Positions 11,999 to 22,689 of a stretch of DNA of 64,000 bases are shown here, piece after piece. Numbering within the stretch: position 1 is the stretch's first letter; every line of letters begins with the position of its first letter. The DNA comes from Hexactinellida sp. DTS-2022 (Eukaryota; Porifera; Hexactinellida). A program made the position numbers and the translations under genes. The notes below the pieces were generated by a model that did no database searches, was not told the DNA's origin, and saw only the letters and a program-made list of their open reading frames with translations. The stretch covers positions 3,596,001-3,660,000 of the forward strand of contig JAPNXP010000005.1 of the NCBI GenBank assembly GCA_028753945.1, in the 5' to 3' direction.

Positions 11999-13089
11999 AC
12001 CGTGACCTTCGTTATATAAGGCCTTACTACTACTCCGAACCATGGATTACTTAAAGGCCATTGATTAATTATTAGCTGACATATCTTCATCTCAATAGCT
12101 AGTAATGACATACCTGAGAAATGCATTATAATTATATAGGAAGTTAGGAACATGATATCTAGGCAAACATAGCACCCTTCAGAATTGAGCCATGTAATCA
12201 TTTGATTACGTAATCGCTATTTTTGGGGCGAAGTAAGGTGTTTTTATAGCCTGCTTTTAACATAGTTAGACGCGTTATAAATGTTCAAAATTGGACATGA
12301 TGATGCCCATAACAAGTTAGATGGTATATATCGAAATTATAAATGGAATGTTGACACATTTCTCGGTTGCCAAGGAAATGCATACTTCTTAAAATGAGCC
12401 ATAACTCAAAAACTATCTATTTTATGTAAACTATGCTAGTACTGATCTATCCACAATTGATAACCTCATATTCATTGATATGCATTTTTTAGGCCTAACT
12501 TCAATAATATTTGAGATAATGAGTGTATTACCATATAAAGAATTAAGTGCTAGTAATCTCATTATCTCAAATATTATTGAAGTTAGGCCTAGAAAATGTA
12601 TTATCAATGAAAGAGGAAGTTACCAATTGCGGATAGATCAGAACTAGCATAGTTTACATAAAATAGATAGTTTTTGAGTTATGGCTCATTTTAGGAAATA
12701 TACATTTCCCTGGAAACCGAGGAATGTGTCAACATTCCAATTATAATTTCGATATATTTCATTCAACGAGTTATGGACATCCTCATGTTCCAATTTTGAA
12801 CAATTATAACGCGTTTAACTATGTTAAAATCAGGCTATAAAAACACGATAATCCCCACGAAAAATAGCGATTACGTAATCAAATTGTGATATATCACAAT
12901 TCTAAAGGGTGTTATGCATGCTTTGATATCATGTTCCTAACTTCCTATACGATTATAATGCATTTCTCAGGTCTGTCAATACTAGCTATTGAGATAGAGA
13001 TATGTTAGCTAATAATCAATGGCCTTTAAGTAATCCATGGTCCAGCAAAATCTACTTAGTAGTAAGGCCTTATATAACGAGGTCACGGT
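11999..13089. mobile_element. 1.1-kb palindromic (foldback) element
   Basis: The left half, starting ACCGTGACCTTCG, is repeated in reverse complement in the right half, ending GAGGTCACGGT. The axis is near 12,544. Arms are roughly 540 bases each with scattered mismatches. TAA stands on both sides (11,996-11,998 and 13,090-13,092), which would fit a 3-bp TWA duplication as in PIF/Harbinger, but this is tentative because the surrounding bases are TTAA-like. There is no coding content; it is a long-TIR MITE or foldback element. Short open frames here are shadows. Confidence 0.75.
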
Positions 13090-13268
13090 TAAACTAATCC
13101 CCTACTAGGTAATTACCATGTTGCAACCGAATACTGATATATTTGGTTGAACCGAATATTATTCGCGAATAGTTGATATTCGGTTGACGACCTAATATCA
13201 TTATTCGGTATACGGTTGCCGACCGAATATCATTATTCGGGATTCGGTTGCCCAAACGAATATCATTA

Positions 13269-13454
13269 CAGTCAAAATCGGGGTTTTTTGCCACGGGTTT
13301 TTTTGCCTTATCGGGTTATTTTGCCTCCTTGCTTCTCCTTGTTTCTTCATAACCTCATAGAACTGTATATTGTTAAATACGGGTTTTTTGCGTATCGGGT
13401 TTTTTTGCCTCTTTTTCCATGCATTTAGGGAGCAAAAAAACCCAGTTTCGACTG
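13269..13454. mobile_element. TA-flanked MITE ('CAGTCGAAATCGGG' family), copy 1
   Basis: Ends CAGTCAAAATCGGGG and AAACCCAGTTTCGACTG, flanked by TA. The inside carries repeats of 'GGGTTTTTTTGCC'. A copy with over 90 percent identity over most of its length is at 51,666-51,868, and a more distant relative with the same ends is at 48,662-48,864. Pogo/Tc1-mariner type by its TA target. Confidence 0.85.
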
Positions 13455-13736
13455 TAATCGGTATTCGGTCTACCGAGCGAACATGATCAGTATTCATATT
13501 AGTTTTTCCATCTGAATATTCTAATTACGTGTATTCGTATTTGGTTAGGGCAACCAAAGATTATCGGTATTTGCATTCGTTCTACCAGCCGAATATCATC
13601 AATAGAGACCGGATTTTGCATATAGTGTATGTATAAACGCATATGCAAATGCACATTTTGTAATATTTTGGATATCTGCATCTTTGCATATGCATATGCA
13701 TATTTTGCACCAAAGTGAACCTCTTGCGCATATAAT

Positions 13737-14133
13737 TAGGGCTGAAACGAGTATTCGAAATGTAAGGAACGAACCTTTTTCTAAATGAACGAATATTCAA
13801 ATATTCGTTCGTTTGGATGACTAAGCATTAAATCAATTTCTAGAGACAAAATACATTGCAAAATAGGTTTTTGATAATGTTACAATGGTATAATAATAGT
13901 TTCAAAGTGTATTATACACAAGTTAACTAATAATCAGCTAGTTTAAGTGGAAATTTATATGTACGATATCTCTAACCTATACAAAAGTATTGTTGTTGTC
14001 CAAAATTAGTCAACTAATATCCGTTTCAATCTAATATTCGTTTCGTAACGAATATTTGTTTGCAAACGAACGAATATTCGTTCAATCATTTCGAACGAAT
14101 ATTCGAATATTCGGTATATTCGTTTCAGCCCTA
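13737..14133. mobile_element. hAT-type MITE with perfect 8-bp target duplication
   Basis: Ends TAGGGCTGAAACGAGTATTC and ATTCGTTTCAGCCCTA, flanked by CATATAAT on both sides (13,729-13,736 and 14,134-14,141). Interior is rich in 'ACGAATATTCG'. Confidence 0.9.
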
Positions 14134-14849
14134 CATATAATACATTAAGGTTGTTGCGAAATAGCACTAGTTTTGAGTCAATTACTTAGTAATAAAAATA
14201 ATATACTGAATATCCCTAATCGCATAATGTTTAGTTTTGACTGATTAATTCCAAGATCAAAGGAATTCTATTCTCATTTTGGTAACAATGGATTTCAGTT
14301 TTACCTAAGAGGTGCGATAATATAATAGGTATAAGCCTTCATATTAATCTTTGTTTCCACTAGATTTATCTTTCCAAAATGTGGTTACATATTTAACGAT
14401 AAGGTTGCAATTTTTTTACTCCAATCCATTTAGAGCAAATGTTGGTAACATATTGTTATGAATTTTTTCCCAAATATCTAACCTATACTTCAACATGGTG
14501 TTTTGTTGGAGTTGAACAACATAAATTAAATTCATATATGACTCTCTTTTAGTGCATGTTTATGATTTTTTGGTGCATTAATGCATGCATATTTACAGTT
14601 TTTTTTCAGCATATAAATCCGGATTCTAATCATCAGCATTCGTATTTGGTTGACGTAACCAAATATTATCATTATCAGTATTCGGTTGAAGCAACCGAAT
14701 ATCAGTATCAGTATTCGGAAGGGCAACTATTCATGAATACTGATATTCGGTTCGAGCGGTTTCATCCTGGTAATTAATAAGTAGATACTCTAAATATTTA
14801 CTTAGTTTTAGTCAAAACTAAGTATTTAGTTAGTTTAAGTATAAGTTAA

Positions 14850-14965
14850 CCCTCGGCTGGCTTGGGGTAAAAGGTATAAATAGAAAAACCCCACTTTCAC
14901 TTTCACTTTCAATTGAAATTCAATTAACTTTCAGTTTCAATTTTACATTCCTAGCCAGACGAGGG
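14850..14965. mobile_element. piggyBac-type MITE with TTAA target duplication
   Basis: A 116-bp element with ends CCCTCGGCTGGCTTGG and CCTAGCCAGACGAGGG, flanked on both sides by TTAA (14,846-14,849; 14,966-14,969). CCC-type ends plus TTAA are the piggyBac signature. Confidence 0.85.
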
Positions 14966-14969
14966 TTAA

Positions 14970-15725
14970 GCACAAGTTTAAAGTAGTTTAGTGAATAAGG
15001 TTCCGGCCTGTAGCCAGAAAGATACATTGGGTGGGCCTATGAGAATTGCTGGAGGTTGAGTCTCATTCATTATGACAACCCTCGACAAATTCATTTTGAG
15101 TTTAATTGGACAGAAGTAATTCTCAGATGGGCACAAGGTTCTCCAGGGGAGGGTCTGCACCCCCCTGGCGCGCCTCCTATGGATAAATATATCGGACTGT
15201 AGATTCTCGTTCTTGTGTAATAGTACTTGAATATAAAATAGACAACAAATAGAATACAATCTATTATGCAAAACCATCAACCAAGCAACATCCAATGAGA
15301 TCAACCAGGCAATCGAAATTCCCAAAAAGTGGATTTATATGCTTGGGAGAATATTCATTTGAGCTGCTATGATCCTTAACAAACAACAGTGTTGTAAAAA
15401 CTATATAAGATTGCTAAGAGTACTTATACTTGCCACCCTGCTTACATTCGTTGTAATATTACATTTCCTTTGTTAAGACTAGGTTTTAGCTATTTTTCCT
15501 AACGTTAAAATACTCAAAGAATATTCCTGGGTGAATAATAAAGGACTGTAAACCAACCAAAAACATAATTCAAAATCAAATCACCTTCAATCATCCAGAA
15601 CTTCATTAGGAGACTAGATACATATGCCAGCTATAAATAACCTAAATCAATATTATTTCATGATTTTTACTAAAAATAAAATGCTTATTTCCTCTAACTA
15701 TTATTATTATCACCCACTGTGCACC
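14970..15725. other. non-coding stretch
   Basis: No gene recognised. A short run near 15,150-15,180 (CCCCCCTGGCGCGCCTCC) resembles one end of the G/C-run hAT MITEs, but no partner end was found. Confidence 0.4.
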
Positions 15726-15925
15726 ATGCTTATCGTAAGGTCTTTGCGTGGGATTTTGACCCGTAATGTAAATCATAATAGCGTATACATGGTGAGGGTG
15801 AAAATCCAAAGGTATCAAAGATCGTTGGATTTTGACCCATAATATAAAATTCAAATAGCGAATCCATGTTGCGGGTCAAGTCGCACGGAAACCAAGAGCG
15901 TAGGATTTTGACCAATATTGATATT
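15726..15925 (+). repeat. subterminal repeats of a RING-MULE, copy 2 (left end)
   Basis: Three spaced units of a 'GGATTTTGACC' motif (near 15,751, 15,828 and 15,902) resemble the 'TAGGATTTTGATCAAC' units at the ends of the MULE at 49,428-51,411. A RING-finger remnant in the same relative position and strand lies 1.1 kb to the right. This is therefore probably the left end of a second, decayed copy. Confidence 0.45.
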
Positions 15926-16666
15926 GTATTGCAAATAATTATATAAAATTATAAATTATGTTATCTTTAATTAAATGAATTAAATAGCTAACAAATCATA
16001 ATTAAAAATATTTTTTGCTTATCTAAATTGTCTAATTAGTAAAGTCGGTAATTATTTCAACTTGCACTAATAGTTTGAAGATATTTCTATTTCAGATCAA
16101 CGAATCTCTTGTACTGAATACCCTATGGCAAGGTAGTGATCGTATTCCCATCGCTTTGATCAAATTATAGTGACCAGTTAGAAAGTTTAATATAATAATT
16201 ATTACAAAGTTATGTGGAAAGAGAGTTAGTATTACACGACTTTAATAATTAAGAAACGATTCGTTGGAATAATCATTATATTGTATTAATAGAATAAGTA
16301 TAATACATAAAGTAGAACGCGGGAATTGTTTGCTTAGGTTGCGTAACCACACGTCTATCCTCTCCAAATTATATTCAATTATTTAAGTGAACGATAATTG
16401 CTTGTGAGCTAAATTTTCTAAGGTAAAATTACCATAACTAATGTACAAGACATATAATCTAGAAAAAACTATATATCGCCTTCTCCTCCCCTACAGCCAC
16501 ATTCCAATCGTTTCCATTTATATATTAACAGACCGCACTGCTATATTAGCAAACAAACCTTGGACATTTGAAATTGTTGGGTATGATAATATGAAGAGTC
16601 AATTATAAAATCCCAACTTCTCGAACTGCCGTTGAGTCACACATTTGTCTTCACTCAGTGAATCCT

Positions 16667-16858
16667 CTATATGTTTAAGATTTTGTTTGTTGGTTGATGT
16701 TGTCGGGCGACCAACCCGTGGCGTTCATCCACTGTTGAATACCCATCATATATTCGGTCAATCCACTTATAAACCATTGTTTTATAGGACATTGATCCCA
16801 TATTTTGTAAAGTTAGGAATTTCACTACGCAGTGATATGAATTAGACCAACGTAGCAT
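16667..16858 (-). pseudogene. possible mariner-like transposase helix-turn-helix remnant
   Basis: The minus-strand frame contains 'MSYKTMVYKWIDRIYDGYST' followed by 'VDERHGLVARQ', which resembles the second helix-turn-helix and linker of mariner transposases ('VYKWFKRFKDGRTSVEDEPRSGRP'). Nothing catalytic is visible around it. It lies between the presumed left end and the RING remnant of the decayed MULE, so it may be an independent insertion. Weak assignment. Confidence 0.35.
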
Positions 16859-17057
16859 TTTTAAAGTTAGGAATTACACCAACGCAGTAGTAGGAATTAG
16901 ACCAACGATATTTGGGACTTGACTTTTTAATTTACTAATTTATATACTATTGAATAATTATGTAAGAAGTCATATAAAGTTGGCAGAGTTATAATTATGA
17001 AATGCATATACGTACATGTTAATTAATTAAAGAGTGATTAATAAATGAGTTTAAGAA

Positions 17058-17500
17058 TCATTGAAAGATTTGCACCAAGTAGTTTAATTGTGTTCGACAT
17101 ATTGGACAGCGCATGTTCTCCTCAATAAAATGCCATGCACAATCTCTACATAGATTTACGTGACCACAAGGATGAGAGCGTATGTTCCTTGTTTTGGATG
17201 ACAAAAATATATATAGGTATTGTTGAAAGTATCATCACCAGTTTGATTCACCTATATTTCTGTGTTAATATCTTCAAATTGTCCAAGAGCATGATTTCCA
17301 CAGCCACCGATTGTTGCTGAACAGCAGCGAGGTAATGAGTAATTGAATATGTGCCTCCTTGTAAATTTTCTTTACATGTATTTCTGCGGGTAGCATTGTT
17401 TGACTCTTTGGTCTACATTATATTAACTCAAGGCCTTGCTCTAATCTTTGGTATTCCAATTCAAAATCAATTATGGCCTTATTCAAATCAGATAAAACTT
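17058..17500 (-). pseudogene. RING-finger C-terminal part of a MULE (copy 2)
   Basis: On the minus strand, about 17,400-17,490 reads 'DFELEYQRLEQGLEL', matching 'CYFDLEYERLEQGLEI' just before the RING region of the MULE at 50.1 kb. Further on, 17,058-17,176 reads 'HPCGHVNLCRDCAW' and 'RCPICRTQLNYLVQIF', the second half of a C3HC4 RING finger ending at a stop codon. The first Cys pair is not readable. The upstream transposase part is missing; the homology stops where the pogo-type element at 17,507 begins. Confidence 0.6.
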
Positions 17501-17506
17501 CCATAT

Positions 17507-18094
17507 CAGTGGAACTCGCTTAGTACGTACTCGGATAAAGATGTACTCTCGGATACCACGTAGTGTTCTTTAATAACCGAGTTTTCTCCAAACTGATCCA
17601 TTGTAAATAATTCGGTTAATATGTACTCGGAGAAGACGTACCTCGGGAAAGACGTACCAATTTCAATTCTCAAGTATATAAAATGTATTTATATTAATTC
17701 GGTTAGTAAGTACTCTAGAAAACTATAAGTAGAACTCAACTAGTGATTGGTTTAAGTGAGTAAGTCAGAGGCGGAGCCAGGGGGGCATTACCCCCCCATA
17801 ATTTGAGGCGGCCCCAACCCTGTAAGAATAAAATCCTCATAGAGGTTCCCCTTGAAACCCCTCTACCCCTAGTGCCCCCCTCCTGAAAACCCTGGCTCCG
17901 CCTCTGGAGTAATTGACAACTAAATACTTTAATTGTATCGTAACTATGTTAAAGACTTGAATACCCTACATCGTAATCATACATTGAATATTTCAGTATT
18001 ACGACCTGTGGATTATGCATACGGATAAGACGTAACACGGTTAGTATGTACTTTTTTGTTTCCCAGGGTGGTACGTGTTAATCGAGTTCTACTG
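17507..18094. mobile_element. pogo-type MITE split by a hAT MITE
   Basis: Ends CAGTGGAACTCGCTTAGTACG-like on the left and ATCGAGTTCTACTG on the right form an inverted repeat; TA follows the right end and a near-TA sequence precedes the left. The inside has repeated 'GTACTCGGATAAGACGTAC' motifs. The 141-bp hAT MITE at 17,766-17,906 sits inside it and is therefore younger. Confidence 0.6.
17766..17906. mobile_element. hAT-type MITE (GGCGG family)
   Basis: Ends CAGAGGCGGAGCCAGG and CCTGGCTCCGCCTCTG; flanks GAGTAAGT and GAGTAATT match at 7 of 8 positions. Confidence 0.85.
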
Positions 18095-18235
18095 TATTTG
18101 GATGGTGAACTGTGATGACGGATTTATGAAAGGCCTCTGCACCATTGTTTGTTACCTTCTCTCAGAAAACACTGAAAGTCCCTTTTGTCCTATGAGGAGA
18201 GGTGGGAGTAATTTTCTTCTCCGTTTGCACATAAA

Positions 18236-18375
18236 GTCGACTCCGCTTAATAGAGCCACCGGTTAATACATTTCACTGCTAAATCGGGTCAAGGGATTTA
18301 AAGGACGGAACTGAAATGTAAGCGGGATCTTCACGACAGGTTTCATTGAACACCTGTCTTAGCACAGTCGATTAT
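18236..18375. repeat. fragment of the pogo-type 'ACTCCGCTTAATAGAGCC' MITE
   Basis: Begins with GTCGACTCCGCTTAATAGAG, matching the left end of the intact MITE at 29,312-29,495, and ends near CACAGTCGATT. The interior is diverged. Confidence 0.55.
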
Positions 18376-18825
18376 TTTGGCAAAAGATTTCCAGTAGGAT
18401 ATAACTACATTAATTTTTAATATATCTTCCTTAAATTTTGGCTAGTTTAGCTATGAAGGAAGACTATTATTTTGGTCATGAAAAATTTCGGGCAGAACTT
18501 GGAATTTCCAAATTATGACGTCATCGATGATTTAGCATTGTTACATTTTCTGCGGTTTTTTTAATTACTAGACAAAACAAGTGATTTCACTAAATATTCT
18601 TCCTATAATTTACACAAGTACTTAAGCGATCCGTAGTTATTGTATAATAGGAATGTGATTTTGCTATGAAACATAGGAGTGTGATTATTGCAATGTACTA
18701 TTGGATGTAGTATTGGAATCTAAATAAATAACTTGATTTCCAAACTTGATTAATTGAAATATCTAAGTATTTCAGAAAATAATGCTAAACGATCAAGTAT
18801 AAATGTCCGAACTTTTCAGGAAGTA

Positions 18826-19400
18826 AATGAACTGTTTCTGGATACGAAACAAGGTTGTCGAAATTCTAAAGTTATCTACACAGCGCATAAAAGAAGTAAA
18901 GAATGTTCAGCTTGACCAACCTGGAGGAGTAGGGAAATTCAGGCCGTTTTTTTTTCTGATGGTCTATGTTTTGAAACAGCTCTTTCCTTTATCCCTCAAG
19001 AAGAAAGAGAAAACCTGAAATTTTACATAGAAATATTTCTGCTCTACTTCGTGTCACTAATTCCACCCAAATAATAACGTTAGAATTTTTAAGGTTCTGT
19101 CTCAGGAAATTTATCTCTTTCTGCTGGACCAATACCCTTGGGTGTCAATAACTCCTACAGCGAATAAATTATTAGCTCATACGTGCCAATTCATTGAACT
19201 AAATGATAGTTGTTGTCTGAAGAAATTCTCTGAAGAAGGTTTGGAGCATACACATACACTGATACGTAGGTACAGTGATTATTTATCACGGAATTCCGAT
19301 GTCATTTCTTAAGTTAAGGACATTTTCACCCGTATTTATGTGTAGGCGATCCGGTAATGAAAGAAATGTTTCGTAAGTGTATTAAATGCAAAAATGTGGT
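18826..19400 (+). pseudogene. Transib/RAG1-like transposase C-terminal remnant
   Basis: Across two frames the plus strand reads 'LLDQYPWVSITPTANKLLAH', then 'LKKFSEEGLEHTHTLIRRY', 'KDIFTR' and 'VMKEMFRKCIKCK'. The layout 'TPT..KLLAH ... SEEG.E..n..IRRYR' is what Transib transposases and the RAG1 core show around the third catalytic acid (RAG1 'AHVPEII...WASEGNESGNKLFRRFR'). Upstream at 18,826-19,017 a short open frame is less recognisable. Stops and frameshifts interrupt the reading, and no terminal repeats were found. The family call rests on motif recall, not alignment. Confidence 0.45.
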
Positions 19401-19419
19401 GAACTTGGACATAAACGAG

Positions 19420-20274
19420 AAGAGTTAACTTGAACAGCGATGCTACCGTAAAGATTATTTTGTTCAACATCTGCTTGTTGATAGTTTTACTGCGTAGTCA
19501 ATATATTGAGTGATTAATGAGTAATGTTTGTCTAATGTCATGGCCCAATAACATAAATACAATTAAGTTCTCAATCAGTGAATGTATTTGTCCTAACATA
19601 ACAACCATAAGTAGAGAATGGAATGTAGCCACTATTTTAGTTTCCGTGAAATTCCGTGAAGAAATATTTTTCAGATAAATTACATTGGATACACTTTTAT
19701 AAGTCTAATATAGGCTTTAGTGCGAGAAATAGAGGGAAAGTTTTGTTGCTCAATTCTAAATTTTGATTTAAACCTTTTTATTGAAATATAGAATAATGCT
19801 ATATCATCGTTGTGTTTTCGTAGAGATAAAGTTAAAAGTCACTGATTGACTGGATAATATCAAAGTAAATAAACGTAGGTTCATACATTTCAAATTTCAA
19901 AGGAGTTTAATAGTGAAATCTAGTATACATACGAATTTGAAATGAAGGAAATCCGATAATTTAAAATAGGCCTCTACTTCAAGGCTCCATAGCACTGATG
20001 AAAAATGTCCAATTTCAAAAAGACTTTGTGTTTTGGATGCACCCGCTTAGACTACAACTTCGTGTATGAACGAAATTGTAATATTTGAATGTCAAAAATT
20101 GGCCTACTTTAAGCTATTTACGGGCCCCTGAAACTTCTTCAGAGAGACTAAGATCAGTTAATGATAATGATTAGATTTATGGTCTATTCTAGCAAATCCT
20201 TTCACCCTAGGTTTTTATAAATTGTACACCTCACGTAAGTTAAAATTACGGAAGCTCTTACTTTAATGTATAGA
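19420..20274. other. non-coding stretch without recognised features
   Basis: AT-rich; no gene or repeat end recognised. Confidence 0.4.
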
Positions 20275-20711
20275 CTAGCGAGCTTCGCTTGATAGGTGGG
20301 TCGCGGCAGAATACAATCACACACCAACCGCTTCGCGATTGATGTGTGGATGATATACTTCTAAGTTCTAACAATGATTATGAAGTGTAAATAGGCCTAA
20401 ATAGTCAAATTTAACTATATTAAATTTTTGTGATTACGTCATTATAAGATGAAGACTAAGCATATTGGCAATCTACTGTGACCAACGTGTCCGCATTATT
20501 AATGTACATGTTCGATTAAATTTTCATATTTTTATCTCTTAGAGGGCGGAATTATGTTCGAAATAGGTGAATTTTCATGCTTCTCGAAATATGACAATGA
20601 TGTCATGACTTGGCGACGTGTGATTGTTCTTGAGTGGAAACCTCAACTTGTTGGCGCGTGCTAAAAGTTGCCCCTAAAAGTCATAAATCAGATTTGGTAA
20701 TATATACACAC

Positions 20712-21318
20712 CAGGGAATGAAAGGTTCACGAACGGACTTGATAAACCCAATTCAGTTCATTTCAAATTAATGCACGTTCATTGCGTTCATGTTCACATC
20801 ATAATTTCAACGCCAGTCCAGCGTTCGTTCAACGGGCAGACCTTCGTTCGTTCAGATCATTCAATTCGGTCGATCAGTTCGTTCAGTTCAGATGAGTTGG
20901 TGGTGGTTATTAGGCATGAAAAGCAGGTATAAGTACTAAGTAGTGATATTTATATATTTACTTTTATAGTGATATATTTATATTCTACGTTTGGATTAAT
21001 GATTCAGTATTTCTAATTTATCGATATGATATTCAGTTTAGTTCTTTCAGTTCGTTCAACTGCAGTTCAGGCCATGGGCGGCGGGGCCGCATCCCGCACG
21101 GGTGATTCACCCGTGGGCCCCTCAACCGATTACAAAGGGGGCCCTGGACAAAGGGGACTAGTAGGTCGATCAACGGGGGCACCCAAAAGCCGCGCCGCCT
21201 CTGGTTCAGGAAACCGCTGGCGTTCGTTCAGTTCATTCAGCTTAAATGCCATAAAAGTTTAAATTCAGTTCGTTCAGTTCAAGTTCAAAAAGTTCGCTCG
21301 TGAACCTTTCATTCCCTG
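20712..21318. mobile_element. hAT-type element with GTTCATTC repeats, 8-bp duplication
   Basis: Ends CAGGGAATGAAAGGTTCACG and CGTGAACCTTTCATTCCCTG, flanked by perfect ATACACAC copies (20,704-20,711; 21,319-21,326). The inside is made of 'TTCGTTCAGTTC' variants, and it holds another small hAT MITE at 21,073-21,203. Confidence 0.9.
21073..21203. mobile_element. hAT-type MITE (GGCGG family) nested in a hAT element
   Basis: Ends CATGGGCGGCGGGGCC and GCCGCGCCGCCTCTG; flanks GTTCAGGC and GTTCAGGA match at 7 of 8 positions. Confidence 0.75.
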
Positions 21319-21484
21319 ATACACACACCCAGTTTTGTGTTTTAATAGTTTATTCGTTTGTATGTTCCGAGTTGATTGAAGAAACGGGACGGTTTACATA
21401 TCTGATTTTTGGCATATCAGAGTAACTTTTGGCACCCGCCAACAAATTGAGGTTTCAACTCAAGATCTATCCACCTCAAAGAAG

Positions 21485-21947
21485 CACGCGGGCCGGGCCG
21501 GCCCGCAAGCCCGCACCCAGACCGCGGGCGGCCCGCGAGCTGCGAGCCAACTTTTCACTTCGGCCCGCGGGACGTGCGGGCCGAAAAAATATTTTGCGGG
21601 CCGCGAGGGCCGACCGGGAATTACTCCCATTATAATCCGCATTATTATTTTGAATTGTCACGAGTTACCAATTGGGAATACATAGCAGTAAGAAACTAAT
21701 ATTTCCCTTATTCATCAATTTCACAAACTCGGTTTCACTCAAGGATTCCCTAATTATCCTCTTCACCTGAAATTAATAACAAACATATTGAAATTTATAT
21801 ACAAGCTGCAAGCTGCAAAAAACAAGCTGCGGGCCTCTTTCGGGGCAAAAATATTCATGCGGGCTTTTTTCGGGCCGAATAATTCAGTCGCGGGCCGCGG
21901 GCCGGGCTGCGGGCCGGGTTTACTTAATATTGCGGGCCGAGCCCGAG
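21485..21947. mobile_element. GC-rich MITE-like insert
   Basis: Both ends consist of runs of GGGCCGGGCC-type sequence around an AT-rich middle: left 'CGGGCCGGGCCGGCCCGCAA', right (reverse complement) 'CGGGCTCGGCCCGCAA'. This resembles subterminal repeats of some hAT MITEs. It replaces about 30 bases of Helitron copy B; no target duplication was found. The open frames read across it are compositional artefacts. Confidence 0.45.
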
Positions 21948-22018
21948 GAAAATTCACTTATTCGCACATATTTTTCATGGATGTGAAGTTAGCAGCGAGA
22001 ATAGCAGCGAATAACGAG

Positions 22019-22533
22019 CATGATATTCACACTCATAACTTCCCAATGCATTATCAGATTGTGCTGAAATTTTATTCCCACACATTTCACGAGTGTAGCT
22101 TTGCACCATTTCAATTGTTAACACATACCATCCCAAACCACGTGACAGTGACTATGCAAAAATGGCCAATATTTACTATATATTCCCCACTCAAGTCGAG
22201 TGAGCATGATATTCACACTCATAACTTCCCAATGCATTATCAGATTGTGCTGAAATTTTATTCCCACACATTTCACGAGTGTAGCTTTGCACCATTTCAA
22301 TTGTTAACACATACCATCCCAAACCACGTGACAGTGACTATGCAAAAATGGCCAATATTTACTATATATTCCCCACTCAAGTCGAGTGAGCATGATATTC
22401 ACACTCATAACTTCCCAATGCATTATCAGATTGTGCTGAAATTTTAATCACACACATTTCACGAGTGTAGCTTTGCACTATTTCAATTGTTAACACATAC
22501 CATCCCAAACCACGTGACAGTGACTATGCAAAT
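22019..22533. repeat. left subterminal array, about 2.8 units of 186 bp
   Basis: Units begin CATGATATTCACACTCATAA at 22,019, 22,205 and 22,391 (exact 186-bp spacing). The last unit breaks off near 22,533. Each unit contains one CACGTG (E-box) in CCAAACCACGTGACAG. Units are almost identical. Because 186 is a multiple of three, one frame stays open across the array, giving spurious open frames. Confidence 0.95.
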
Positions 22534-22689
22534 TTACATGAAATTTCTATTGTAATGTAATATTGCCTATTAATTAGTGTGACTGTTTAATAGTCGTACA
22601 TAAGCGAAAAATCATTTGATACTAATGTTACTTGTATTTCTACATGATATACTCATACTACACTACTTCTAAAGATAGATAAAATACTT

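Larger units (their letters stand above)
13113..14773. mobile_element. foldback-like element with ATTCGG repeats, hosting nested MITEs
   Basis: The left end TTACCATGTTGCAACCG and the right end (reverse complement TTACCAGGATGAAACCG) form an imperfect inverted repeat flanked by TAATTA-like sequence. Both ends are filled with short palindromic units around 'AACCGAATA' and 'TATTCGG'. Two younger MITEs (13,269-13,454 and 13,737-14,133) have inserted inside. No coding region is recognised. Confidence 0.5.
20275..21351 (-). mobile_element. Helitron family 1, copy A, split by a hAT MITE
   Basis: In reverse orientation. Its 3' end (left) is CTAG at 20,275-20,278, preceded inside by the family's palindromic arm 'ACCACACACTAACC'-like hairpin and the 'GCGAAGC' motifs. 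Its 5' end (right) is the run TTGTGTTTTAATAGT near 21,345. A 607-bp hAT MITE (20,712-21,318) interrupts it. Compared with copies at 37,108 and 55,776 it lacks about 40 bp near the 5' end. Confidence 0.7.

Noticed and set aside
21429-21661. Overlapping Arg/Ala/Pro-rich frames
   Set aside because: Compositional artefacts of the GC-rich insert; frames are open on both strands at once.
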